A DNA stretch of 64,000 bases from Hydractinia symbiolongicarpus. Its lineage: Eukaryota > Cnidaria > Hydrozoa > Anthoathecata > Hydractiniidae. Under the pieces are notes generated by a model. The model did no database searches and was not told the origin of the DNA. It saw nothing but the letters and a program-made list of their open reading frames with translations. The stretch covers positions 2,542,001 through 2,606,000 of the forward strand of contig NC_079875.1 of assembly GCF_029227915.1 (NCBI RefSeq), read 5' to 3'. Both the position numbers and the translations under genes were made by a program. Below, piece by piece: positions 38,331 through 50,300 of the stretch (positions within the stretch are counted from its first letter, which is position 1; each line of letters opens with the position of its first letter).

Positions 38331-40650
38331 AAGATCAGTTCAATTAAGTCCCACAGTCAATCATTTTGCTGTTAAAAGCGATACAACCTAGTAACACCGG
38401 AAAGACATAACGAAATACATGTTGGTAAGAATATGTGACTCAACCGTTGTAACTCAAACGGATTGAAACTGTTAGAAAGTGAATGAAATGTACTTTTTGA
38501 AACTGTCTCTATTCCTTCAGCGCGGGATAACGGCCAGGATTGGTCCCACAGTAAAAAATGACTTACTTATCTAAATTTTTAAATGAAGCGCTGCCATGGC
38601 GCCCAGTGTAATCGCTCAGTTCCGGCAATCATGTCAAATTAAAAAGAATGTTATTTCTTGAAGTCCAATTGTCTCACGTATAACATTTATAAGGTCACAG
38701 TCCAAAATCAGTTCTATTTACTCCCATAGTCAATCGTTTTACTGTTAAAAGCGATGCAACCTAGTAATAACAGATAAATATCGCTAAATACATGTTTGTA
38801 CGAATATGTGACTCAACCGTTGTAGCTCAATTGGATTAATACTGTTAGAAAGTCAGTGAAATGTAGTATTTGAAACTCTCTCTATTTCTTCAGCTCGCGC
38901 TAACGGCTAGGATTGGTCCCACAGTTAAAAAGTGACTTTTTTGTCTTAATTTTTAAATGAAGCGCTACCACAGCGCCCAGTGTAATCGCTGAGTTACGGC
39001 AAACATGTCAAATTAAGAAGAATGTTATTTCTTGGAGTCCAATTGTCTCACTTTCACATTTATAAGGTCACAGTCCTAAATCAGTTCAATTAAGTCCCAC
39101 AGTCAATCATTTTGCTGTTAAAAGCGATACAACCTAGTAACACCGGAAAGACATCACGAAATACATGTTGGTAAGAATATGTGACTATTAATATGAGAAA
39201 AATATCGCTAAATACATGTTGGTACGAATATGTGACACAACCGTTGTAACTGAAGCGGATTGATACCGTTAGAAAGTCAATGAAATGTACTTTTTGAAAC
39301 TGTCTCTATTCCTTCAGCGCGGGATAACTGCTAGGATTGGTCCCACAGTAAAAAATGACTTACTTATCTAAATTTTTAAATGAAGCGCTGCCATAGCGCC
39401 CAGTGTAATTGCTCAGTTCCGGCAATCATGTCAAATTAAGAAGAATGTTTTTTCTTGGAGTCCAATTGTCTCACTTTCACATTTATAAGGTCACAGTCCA
39501 AGATCAGTTCAATTAAGTCCCACAGTCAATCATTTTGCTGTTAAAAGCGATACAACCTAGTAACACCGGAAAGACATAACGAAATACATGTTGGTAAGAA
39601 TATGTGACTCAACCGTTGTAACTCAAACGGATTGAAACTGTTAGAAAGTGAATGAAATGTACTTTTTGAAACTGTCTCTATTCCTTCAGCGCGGGATAAC
39701 GGCCAGGATTGGTCCCACAGTAAAAAATGACTTACTTATCTAAATTTTTAAATGAAGCGCTGCCATGGCGCCCAGTGTAATCGCTCAGTTCCGGCAATCA
39801 TGTCAAATTAAAAAGAATGTTATTTCTTGAAGTCCAATTGTCTCACGTATAACATTTATAAGGTCACAGTCCAAAATCAGTTCTATTTAGTCCCATAGTC
39901 AATCGTTTTACTGTTAAAAGCGATGCAACCTAGTAATAACAGATAAATATCGCTAAATACATGTTTGTACGAATATGTGACTCAACCGTTGTAGCTCAAT
40001 TGGATTAATACTGTTAGAAAGTCAGTGAAATGTAGTATTTGAAACTCTCTCTATTTCTTCAGCTCGCGCTAACGGCTAGGATTGGTCCCACAGTTAAAAA
40101 GTGACTTTTTTGTCTTAATTTTTAAATGAAGCGCTACCACAGCGCCCAGTGTAATCGCTGAGTTACGGCAAACATGTCAAATTAAGAAGAATGTTATTTC
40201 TTGGAGTCCAATTGTCTCACTTTCACATTTATAAGGTCACAGTCCAAAATCAGTTCAATTAAGTCCCACAGTCAATCATTTTGCTGTTAAAAGCGATACA
40301 ACCTAGTAACACCGGAAAGACATCACGAAATACATGTTGGTAAGAATATGTGACTCAACCGTTGTAACTCAAACGGATTGAAACTGTTAGAAAGTGAATG
40401 AAATGTACTTTTTGAAACTGTCTCTCTTCCTTCAGCGCGGGATAACGGCCAGGATTGGTCCCACAGTAAAAAATGACTTACTTATCTAAATTTTTAAATG
40501 AAGCGCTGCCATGGCGCCCAGTGTAATCGCTCAGTTCCGGCAATCATGTCAAATTAAAAAGAATGTTATTTCTTGAAGTCCAATTGTCTCACGTATAACA
40601 TTTATAAGGTCACAGTCCAAAATCAGTTCTATTTAGTCCCATAGTCAATC
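38331..40650 (+). repeat. Internal 1,169-bp trimer duplication within HOR-C
   Basis: CCAAGATCAGTTC occurs at 38329 and 39498 and GACATAACG at about 38403 and 39572, an offset of 1,169 bp. That equals three units of 373, 424 and 372 bp (starts 38531, 38904, 39328 to 39700). The same 1,169-bp spacing recurs in the other HOR-C copies (50690 to 51859; 57825 to 58994). The trimer is a dimer of types X (CGGCCAGG, CCATGG) and Y (CTCGCGCTAACGG) with one extra unit between. Confidence 0.8.
38904..39327 (+). repeat. Long monomer (424 bp) with 51-bp internal duplication, copy 1
   Basis: After GTAAGAATATGTGACT the text jumps back to TATTAATATGAGAAAAATAT and runs again through AAATACATGTTGGTACG to a second ATGTGAC. 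About 51 bp are thus repeated with slightly different sequence in each half. The first half is of the GTAAG monomer type and the second of the GTACG type, so this is a junction between two different monomers, not a simple slip. Identical joins occur at 51342 and 58477. Confidence 0.92.
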
Positions 40651-43600
40651 GTTTCACTGTTAAAAGCGATGCAACCTATTAGTATGAGAAAAATATCGCT
40701 AAATACATGTTGGTACGAATATGTGACGCAACCGTTGTAACTGAAGCGGATTGATACCGTTAGAAAGTCAATGAAATGTACTTTTTGAAACTGTCTCTAT
40801 TCCTTCAGCGCGGGATAACTGCTAGGATTGGTCCCACAGTAAAAAATGACTTACTTATCTAAATTTTTAAATGAAGCGCTGCCATAGCGCCCAGTGTAAT
40901 TGCTCAGTTCCGGCAATCATGTCAAATTAAAAAGAATGTTATTTCTTGAGGTCCAATTGTCTCACGTATAACATTTATAAGGTCACAGTCCAAAATCAGT
41001 TCTATTTAGTCCCATAGTCAATCGTTTCACTGTTAAAAGCGATGCAACCTATTAGTATGAGAAAAATATCGCTAAATACATGTTGGTACGGATATGTGAC
41101 GCAACCGTTGTAACTGAAGCGGATTGATACCGTTAGAAAGTCAATGAAATGTGGTTTTTGAAACTGTCGCTATTTCTTCAGCGCGCAATAACGGCTAGGA
41201 TTGGTCCCACAGTAAAAAATGACTTATTTATCTAAATTTTTAAATGAAGCGCTACCACAGCGCCCAGTGTAATCGCTCAGTTCCGGCAATCATGTCAAAT
41301 TAAAAAGAGTGTTATTTCTTGGACTGCAGTTGTCTCACTTATAACATTTATAAAGACACAGTCCAAAATCAGTTCAATTTAGTCCCACAGTCAATCGTTT
41401 CACTGTTAAAAGTGATGCAACCTATTAATATGAGAAAAATATCGCTAAATACATGTTGGTACGAATATGTGACGCAACTGTTGTAACTGAAGCGAATTGA
41501 TACCGTTAGAAAGTCAATGAAATGTGGTTTTTGAAGCTGTCGCTATTTCTTCAGCGCGCGATAACGGCTAGGATTGGTCCCACAGTAAAGAATGACTTAC
41601 TTATCAAAATTTTTAAATGAAGCGCTACCACAGCGCCCGGTGTAATCGCTGAGTCCCGGCTATTACGTCAAATTAAGAAGAATGTTATTTCGTGGAGTCC
41701 AATTTTCTCATTTATCACATTTATCAGGTCACAGTCCAAAGTTAGTTCAATTAAGTCCCACAGCCAATCGTTTTACTGTTAAAAGCGATGCAACCTAGTA
41801 ATAACAGATAAATATCGCTAAATACATGTTTGTACGAATATGTGACTCAACCGTTGTAGCTCAATTGGATTGAAACTGTTAGAAAGTGAATGAAATGTAC
41901 TTTTTGAAACTGTCTCTATTCCTTCAGCGCAGGATAACGGCCAGGATTGGTCCCACAGTAAAAAATGACTTACTTATCTAAATTTTTAAATGAAGCGCTG
42001 CCATGGCGCCCAGTGTAATCGCTCAGTTCCGGCAATCATGTCAAATTAAAAAGAATGTTATTTCTTGAAGTCCAGTTGTCTCACGTATAACATTTATAAG
42101 GTCACAGTCCAAAATCAGTTCTATTTAGTCCCATAGTCAATCGTTTCACTGTTAAAAGCGATGCAACCTATTATTATGAGAAAAATATCGCTAAATACAT
42201 GTTGGTACTAATATGTGACGAATATATTTAAAACTGTCTCTATTTCTTCACCGCGCGCTAACGGGTAGGATTGGTCCCACAGTGAAAAAGTGACTTTTTT
42301 ATCTTAATTTTTAAATGAAGCGCTACCGCAGCGCCCAGTGTAATCGCTGAGTTCCGGCAATCATGTCAAAGTAAGATGAATGTTATTTCTTGGAGTCCAA
42401 TTGTCTCACTTTCACATTTATAAGGTCACAGTCCAAAATCAGTTCAATTAAGTCCCACAGTCAATCATTTTGCTGTTAAAAGCGATACAACCTAGTAACA
42501 CCGGAAAGACATCACGAAATACATGTTGGTAAGAATATGTGACTCAACCGTTGTAACTCAAACGGATTGAAACTGTTAGAAAGTCAATGAAATGTACTTT
42601 TTGAAACTGTCTCTATTTCTTCAGCGCAGGATAACGGCTAGGATTGGTCCCACAGTGAAAAATGACTTACTTATCTAAATTTTTAAATGAAGCGCTGCCA
42701 TAGCGCCCAGTGTAATTGCTCAGTTCCGGCAATCATGTCAAATTAAAAAGAATGTTATTTCTTGAAGTCCAATTGTCTCACGTATAACATTTATAAGGTC
42801 ACAGTCCAAAATCAGTTCTATTTAGTCCCATAGTCAATCGTTTCACTGTTAAAAGCGATGCAACCTATTAGTATGAGAAAAATATCGCTAAATACATATT
42901 GGTACGAATATGTGACGCAACCGTTGTAACTGAAGCGGATTGATACCGTTAGAAAGTCAATGAAATGTGGTTTTTGAAACTGTCGCTATTTCTTCAGCGC
43001 GCAATAACGGCTAGGATTGGTCCCACAGTAAAAAATGACTTATTTATCTAAATTTTTAAATGAAGCGCTACCACAGCGCCCAGTGTAATCGCTCAGTTCC
43101 GGCAATCATGTCAAATTAAAAAGAGTGTTATTTCTTGGAGTGCAGTTGTCTCACTTATAACATTTATAAAGACACAGTCCAAAATCAGTTCAATTTAGTC
43201 CCACAGTCAATCGTTTCACTGTTAAAAGTGATGCAACCTATTAATATGAGAAAAATATCGCTAAATACATGTTTGTACGAATATGTGACCCAAACATTGA
43301 AACTCAAACGGACTTACACCGTTAGAAAATCAATGAAATGTAGTTTTTGAAACTGTCGCTATTCCTTTAGCGCGCGATAACAGCTAGGATTGCTCCCACG
43401 GTAAAGAATGACTTATTTATCTGAATTTTTAAATGAAGCGCTGCCACAGCGCCCAGTGTAATCGTTGAGTTCCGGCAAACATGTCAAATTAAGATGAATG
43501 TTTTTTCTTGGAATTCAATTGTCTCATTTATCACATGTATCAGGTCACAGTCCAAAGTTAGTTCAATTAAGTCCCACATTCAATCGTTTCACTGTTAAAA

Positions 43601-46600
43601 GCGATGTAACCTAGTAATAACAGATAAATATCGCTAAATACATGTTTGTACGAATATGAGACGAATATATTTAAAACTGTCTTTATTTCTTCACCGCGCG
43701 CTAACGGCTAGGATTGGTCCCACAGTTAAAAAGTGACTTTTTTATCTTAATTTTTAAATGAAGCGCTACAACAGCGCCCGGTGTAATCGCTGAGTTGCGG
43801 CAATCATGTCAAATGAAGAAGAATGTTATTTCTTAGAGTCCAATTGTCTCACTTTCACATTTAAAAATGTCACAGTCCAAAATCAGTTCAATTAAGTCCC
43901 ACAGTCAATCGTTTTGCTGTTAAAAGCGATACAACCTAGTAACACCGGAAAGATATCACGAAATACATGTTGGTAAGATTATGTGACTCAACCGTTGTAA
44001 CTCAAACGGATTGAAACTGTTAGAAAGTCAATGAAATGTACTTTTTGAAACTGTCTCTTTTCCTTCAGCGTGGAATAACGGCTAGGATTGGTCCCACAGT
44101 AAAAAATGACTTACTTATCTAAATTTTTAAATGAAGCGTTGCCATAGCGCTTAGTGTAATCGCTCAGTTCCGGCAATCATGTCAAATGAAGAAGAATGTT
44201 ATTTCTTAGAGTCCAATTGTCTCACTTTCACATTTAAAAAGGTCACAGTCCAAAATCAGTTCAATTAAGTCCCACAGTCAATCGTTTTGCTGTTAAAAGC
44301 GATACAACCTAGTAACACCGGAAAGATATCACGAAATACATGTTGGTAAGATTATGTGACTCAACCGTTGTAACTCAAACGGATTGAAACTGTTAGAAAG
44401 TCAATGAAATGTACTTTTTGAAACTGTCTCTTTTCCTTCAGCGTGGAATAACGGCTAGGATTGGTCCCACAGTAAAAAATGACTTACTTATCTAAATTTT
44501 TAAATGAAGCGTTGCCATAGCGCTTAGTGTAATCGCTCAGTTCCGGCAATCATGTCAAATTAAAAAGAATGTTATTTCTTAAAGTCCAATTGTCTCACGT
44601 ATAACATTTATAAGGTCACAGTCCAAAATCAGTTCTATTTAGTCCCATAGTCAATCGTTTCACTGTTAAAAGCGATGCAACCTAATAATATGAGAAAAAT
44701 ATCGCTAAATACATGTTGGTACGAATATGTGACGCAACCGTTGTAACTGAAGCGGATTGATACCGTTAAAAAGTCAATGAAATGTGGTTTTTGAAACTGT
44801 CGCTATTTCTTCAGCGCGCGATAACGGCTAGGATTGGTCCCACAGTAAAAATGACTTACTTATCAAAATTTTTAAATAAAGCGCTACCACAGCGCCCGGT
44901 GTAATCGCTGAGTTCCGGCAATCACGTCAAATTAAAAAGATTGTTATTTCTTGGAGTCCAATTGTCTCATTTATCACATTTATCAGGTCACAGTCCAAAG
45001 TTAGTTCAATTAAGTCCCACAGCCAATCGTTTTACTGTTAAAAGCGATGCAACCTATTAATATGAGAAAAATATCGCTAAATACATGTTGGTACGAATAT
45101 GTGACCCAACCGTTGTAACTCAAACAGACTGACATCAATTGAAAGTCAGTGAAATGTACTATTTGAAGCTCTCTCTATTTCTTCAGCTTGCGCTAACGGC
45201 TAGGATTGGTCCCACAGTTAAAAAGTGACTTTTTTGTCTTAATTTTTAAATGAAGCGCTACCACAGCGCCCAGTGTAATCGCTGAGTTACGGCAAACATG
45301 TCAAATTAAGAAGAATGTTATTTCTTGGAGTCCAATTGACTCACTTTTACATTTATAAGGTCACAGCATGAAATCAGTTCAAATAAGTCCCACAGTCAAT
45401 GGTTTCATTGTTAAAAGCGATAACCTAGTAATACCGGAGAAGATATCACGAAATACATGTTGGTACGAATATGTGACTCAACCGTTGTAACTCAATCGGA
45501 TTAATACTGTTAGAAAGTCAGTGAAATGTAGTTTTTGAAACTGTTTCTACTTCTTCGGCGCGCAATAACGGCTAGGATTGGTCCCACAGTAAAAAATGAC
45601 TTATTAATCAAAATTTTTAAACGAAGCGCTACCACGGAGCCCAGTGTAATCGCGAATTCCGGCAATCATGTCAAATTAAGAAGAATGTTATTTCTGGGAG
45701 TCCAATTTTCTTATTTATCACATTTATCAGGTCACAGTCCAAAGTTAGTTCAATTAAGTCCCACAGTAAATCGTGTCATTGTTAAAAGCGATGCAGCCTA
45801 GTAATACCAGAAAAACATTGCTAAATACATGTTGGTACGAATATGTGACCCAACCGTTGTAACTCAAACGAACTGACACCGTTAGAAAGTCAATGAAATG
45901 TACTTTTTGAAACTGTCGCTAATTTTTCAGCGCGAGATAACGGTTAGGATTGGTCCCACAGTAAAAAATGACTTATTAATCAAAATTTTTAAATGAAGCA
46001 CTACCACAGCGTCCAGTGTAATCTCTGAGTTCCGGCAATCAGGTCAAATTAAGAAGAATGTTATTTCTTGGAGTCCAATTTTCTCATTTATGACATTTCT
46101 CAGGTCACAGTCCAAAGTTAGTTCAATTAAGTCCCACAGTAAATCGTTTCACTGTTAAAAGCGATGCAACCTATTAATATGACAGAAATATCGCTAAATA
46201 CATGTTGGTACGAATATGTGACGAAAATATTTAAAACTGTCTCTATTTCTTCAACGCGCGCTAACGGCTAGGATTGGTCCCACAGTTAAAAAGTGACTTT
46301 TTTATCTTAATTTTTAAATGAAGCGCTGCCACAGCGCCCGGTGTAATCGCTGAGTTGCGGCAATCATGTCAAATTAAGAAGAATGTTATTTCTTGGAGTC
46401 CAATTGTCTAACTTTCACATTTATAAGGTCACAGTCCAAAATCAGTTCAATTAAGTCCCACAGTCAATCGTTTTGCTGTTAAAAGCGATACAACCTAGTA
46501 ACACCGGAAAGATATCACAAAATACATGTTGGTAAGAATATGTGACTCAACCATTGTAACTCAAACGGATTGAAACTGTTAGAAAGTCAATGAAATGTAC

Positions 46601-47383
46601 TTTTTGAAACTGTCGCTATTTCTTCAGTGCGCGATAACGGCTAGGATTGGTCCCACAGTACAGAATGACTTACTTATCAAAATTTTTAAATGATGCGCCA
46701 CCACAGCGCCCGGTGTATTCGCTGATTTCCGGCAATCACGTCAAATTAAGAAGAATGTTATTTCTTGGAGTCCAATTGTCTCATTTATCACATTTATCAG
46801 GTCACAGTCCAAAGTTAGTTCAATTAAGTCCCACAACCAATCGTTTTACTGTTAAAAGCGATGCAACCTAGCAATAACAGATAAATATCGTTAAATACAT
46901 GTTTGTACGAATATGTGACTCAACCGTTGTAGCTCAATTGGATTAATACTGTTAGAAAGTCAGTGAAATGTAGTTTTTGAAACTGTCTCTACTTCTTCAG
47001 CGCGCGATAACGGCTAGGATTGGTCCCGCAGTAAAGAATGACTTATTTATCTAATTTTTTAAATGAAGCGCTACCACAGCGCCCAGTGTAATCGCTGAGT
47101 TCCGGCAATCACGTGAAATTAAGAAGAATATTTTTTTTTGGAGTCCAATTGTCTCATTTATCACATTTATCAGGTCACTGTCCAAAGTTAGTTCAATTAA
47201 GTCCCACAGTCAATCGTGTCATTGTTAAAAGCGATGCAGCCTAGTAATACCAGAAAAACATCGCTAAGTACATGTTGGTACGAATATGTGACCCAACCGT
47301 TGTAACTTAAACGAACTGACACCGTTAGAAAGTCAATGAAATGTACTTTTGGAAACTGTCGCTAATTCTTCAGCGCGAGATAA
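40651..47383 (+). repeat. Mixed block between HOR-C copies 1 and 2
   Basis: Unit starts: 40819, 41192, 41565, 41938s, 42262, 42635, 43008, 43381s, 43705, 44079, 44452, 44825, 45197, 45569, 45941s, 46265, 46638, 47011. The left part (to ~43250) is built from the HOR-C monomer types X and GTACG/CTGAAGCGG. From 43260 to 46900 it returns to types typical of the left half, including three short units. A one-monomer tandem duplication sits at 43807-44552. The block is present between copies 1 and 2 only, which explains the 12,159-bp spacing of those copies against ~6 kb later. Confidence 0.85.
43807..44552 (+). repeat. Recent single-monomer tandem duplication (2 x 373 bp)
   Basis: 43807-44179 and 44180-44552 are nearly identical. 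The only difference I noticed is AAAAATGTCACAG (about 43864) against AAAAAGGTCACAG (about 44237). Both carry the rare marks GTAAGATTATGTG (43973, 44346), TTCTTAGAGTCC and GCGTGGAATAACGG. The related region at 33480-33850 has the monomer once, so the duplication came after the two regions separated. Confidence 0.88.
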
Positions 47384-50300
47384 CGGTTAGGATTGGTCCC
47401 ACAGTAAAAAATGACTTATTAATCAAAATTTTTAAATGAAGCACTACCACAGCGTCCAGTGTAATCGCTGAGTTCCGGCAATCAGGTCAAATTAAGAAAA
47501 ATGTTTTTTTTGGAGTCCAATTTTCTCATTTATCACATTTATCAGGTCACAGTCCAAAGTTAGTTCAATTAAGTCCCACAGTCAATCGTTTCATTGTTAA
47601 AAGCGATGCAACCTAGTAATACCAGAAAAATATCGCTAAATACATGTTGGTACGAATATGTGACCCAACCATTGAAACTCAAACGGACTTACACCGTTAG
47701 AAAATCAATGAAATGTAGTTTTTGAAACTGTCGCTATTCCTTCAGCGCGCGATAACGGATAGGATTGGTCCCACGGTAAAGAATGACTTATTTATCTGAA
47801 TTTTTAAATGAAGCGCTGCCACAGCGCCCAGTGTAATCGCTGAGTTCCGGCAATCATGTCAAATTAAGATGAATGTTTTTTCTTGGAATTCAATTGTCTC
47901 ATTTATCACATGTATCAGGTCACAGTCCAAAGTTAGTTCAATTAAGTCCCACATTCAATCGTTTCACTGTTAAAAGCGATGCAACCTAGTAATAACAGAT
48001 AAATATCGCTAAATACATGTTGGTAAGAATATGTGACTCAACCGTTGTAACTCAAACGGATTGAAACTGTTAGAAAGTGAATGAAATGTACTTTTTGAAA
48101 CTGTCTCTATTCCTTCAGCGCGGGATAACGGCTAGGATTGGTCCCACAGTAAAAAATGACTTACTTATCTAAATTTGTAAATGAAGCGCTGCCATAGCGC
48201 CCAGTGTAATCGCTCAGTTCCGGCAATCATGTCAAATTAAAAAGAATGTTATTTCTTGAAGTCCAATTGTTTTACGTATAACATTTATAAGGTCACAGTC
48301 CAAAATCAGTTCTATTTAGTCCCATAGTCAATCGTTTCACTGTTAAAAGCGATGCAACCTATTAATATGACAAAAATATCGCTAAATACATGTTGGTACG
48401 AATATGTGACGCAACCGTTGTAACTGAAGCGGATTGATACCGTTATAGAGTCAATGAAATGTGTTTTTTGAAACTGTCGCTATTTCTTCAGCGCGCGATA
48501 ACGGCTAGGATTGGTTCCACGGTAAAGAATGACTTACTTTTCAAAATTTTTAAATGAAGCGCTACCACAGCGCCCGGTGTAATCGCTGAGTTCCGGCAAT
48601 CACGTCAAATTAAGAAGAATGTTATTTCTTGGAGTCCAATTGTCTCATTTATCACATTTATCAGGTCACAGTCCAAAGTTAGTTCAATTAAGTCCCACAG
48701 CCAATCGTTTTACTGTTAAAAGCGATGCAACGTATTAATATGAAAAAAATATCGCTAAATACATGTTGGTACGAATATGTGACCCAACCGTTGTAACTCA
48801 AACGGACTGACATCAATTGAAAGTCAGTGAAATGTAGTATTTGAAACTCTCTCTATTTCTTCAGCTCGCGCTAACGGCTAGGATTTGTCCCACAGTTAAA
48901 AATGACTTATTAATCAAAATTTTTAAATGAAGCGCTGCCACAGCGCCTAGTGTAATCGCTGAGTTCCGGCAATCATGTCAAATTAAGATGAATGTTTTTT
49001 CTTGGAATTCAATTGTCTCATTTATCACATGTATCAGGTCACAGTCCAAAGTTAGTTCAATTAAGTCCCACATTCAATCGTTTCACTGTTAAAAGCGATG
49101 CAACCTAGTAATAACAGATAAAATCGCTAAATACATGTTTGTACGAATATGTGACGAATATATTTAAAACTGTCTCTATTTCTTCACCGCGCGCTAACGG
49201 CTAGGATTGGTCCCACAGTTAAAAAGTGACTTTTTTATCTTAATTTTTAAATGAAGCTCTACCACAGCGCCCGGTGTAATCGCTGAGTTGCGGCAATCAT
49301 GTCAAATTAAGAAGAATGTTATTTCTTGGAGTCCAATTGTCTCACTTTCAAATTTATAAGGTCACAGTCCAAAATCAGTTCAATTAAGTCCCACAGTCAA
49401 TCGTTTTGCTGTTATAAGCGATACAACCTAGTAACACCGGAAAGATATCACGAAATACATGTTGGTAAGAATATGTGACTCAACCGTTGTAACTCAAACG
49501 GATTGAAACTGTTAGAAAGTCAATGAAATGTACTTTTTGAAACTGTCTCTATTCCTTCAGCGCGGGATAACGGCCAGGATTGCTCCCACAGTAAAAAATG
49601 ACTTACTTATCTAAATTTTTAAATGAAGCGCTGCCATGGCGCCCAGTGTAATCGCTCAGTTCCGGCAATCATGTCAAATTAAAAAGAATGTTATTTCTTG
49701 AAGTCCAATTGTCTCACGTATAACATTTATAAGGTCACAGTCCAAAATCAGTTCTATTTAGTCCCATAGTCAATCGTTTCACTGTTAAAAGCGATGCAAC
49801 CTATTAATATGAGAAAAATATCGCTAAATACATGTTGGTAAGAATATGTGACGCAACCGTTGTAACTGAAGCGGATTGATACCGTTAGAAAGTCAATGAA
49901 ATGTGGTTTTTGAAACTGTCGCTATTTCTTCAGCGCGCGATAACGGCTAGGATTGGTCCCACAGTAAAGAATGACTTACTTATCAAAATTTTTAAATGAA
50001 GCGCTACCACAGCGCCCGGTGTAATCGCTGAGTTCCGGCTATTACGTCAAATTAAGAAGAATGTTATTTCGTGGAGTACAATTATCTCATTTATCACATT
50101 TATCAGGTCACAGTCCAAAGTTAGTTCAATTAAGTCCCACAGCCAATCGTTTTATTGTTAAAAGCGATGCAACCTAGTAATAACAGATAAATATCGCTAA
50201 ATACATGTTTGTACGAATATGTGACTCAACCGTTGTAGCTCAATTGGATTAATACTGTTAGAAAGTCAGTGAAATGTAGTATTTGAAACTCTCTCTATTT

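Larger units (their letters stand above)
35248..40650 (+). repeat. HOR-C copy 1 (5.4 kb, truncated at both ends)
   Basis: Unit starts 35597, 35970, 36343, 36716s, 37039, 37412, 37785, 38158, 38531, 38904 (424 bp), 39328, 39700, 40073, 40446 and 40819 all lie exactly 12,159 bp left of 47756-52978. Shared rare marks are AATG followed by eight T (35342/47501), GATAAAATCG (36961/49120), GTTCCACGG, TTACGTATAAC, GACATAACG and the 51-bp internal duplication. The match ends near 40650, where GTTTCACTG replaces GTTTTACTG. A few scattered single-base differences are visible, for example AAGAAAAATG at 36455 against AAGAAGAATG. Confidence 0.9.
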
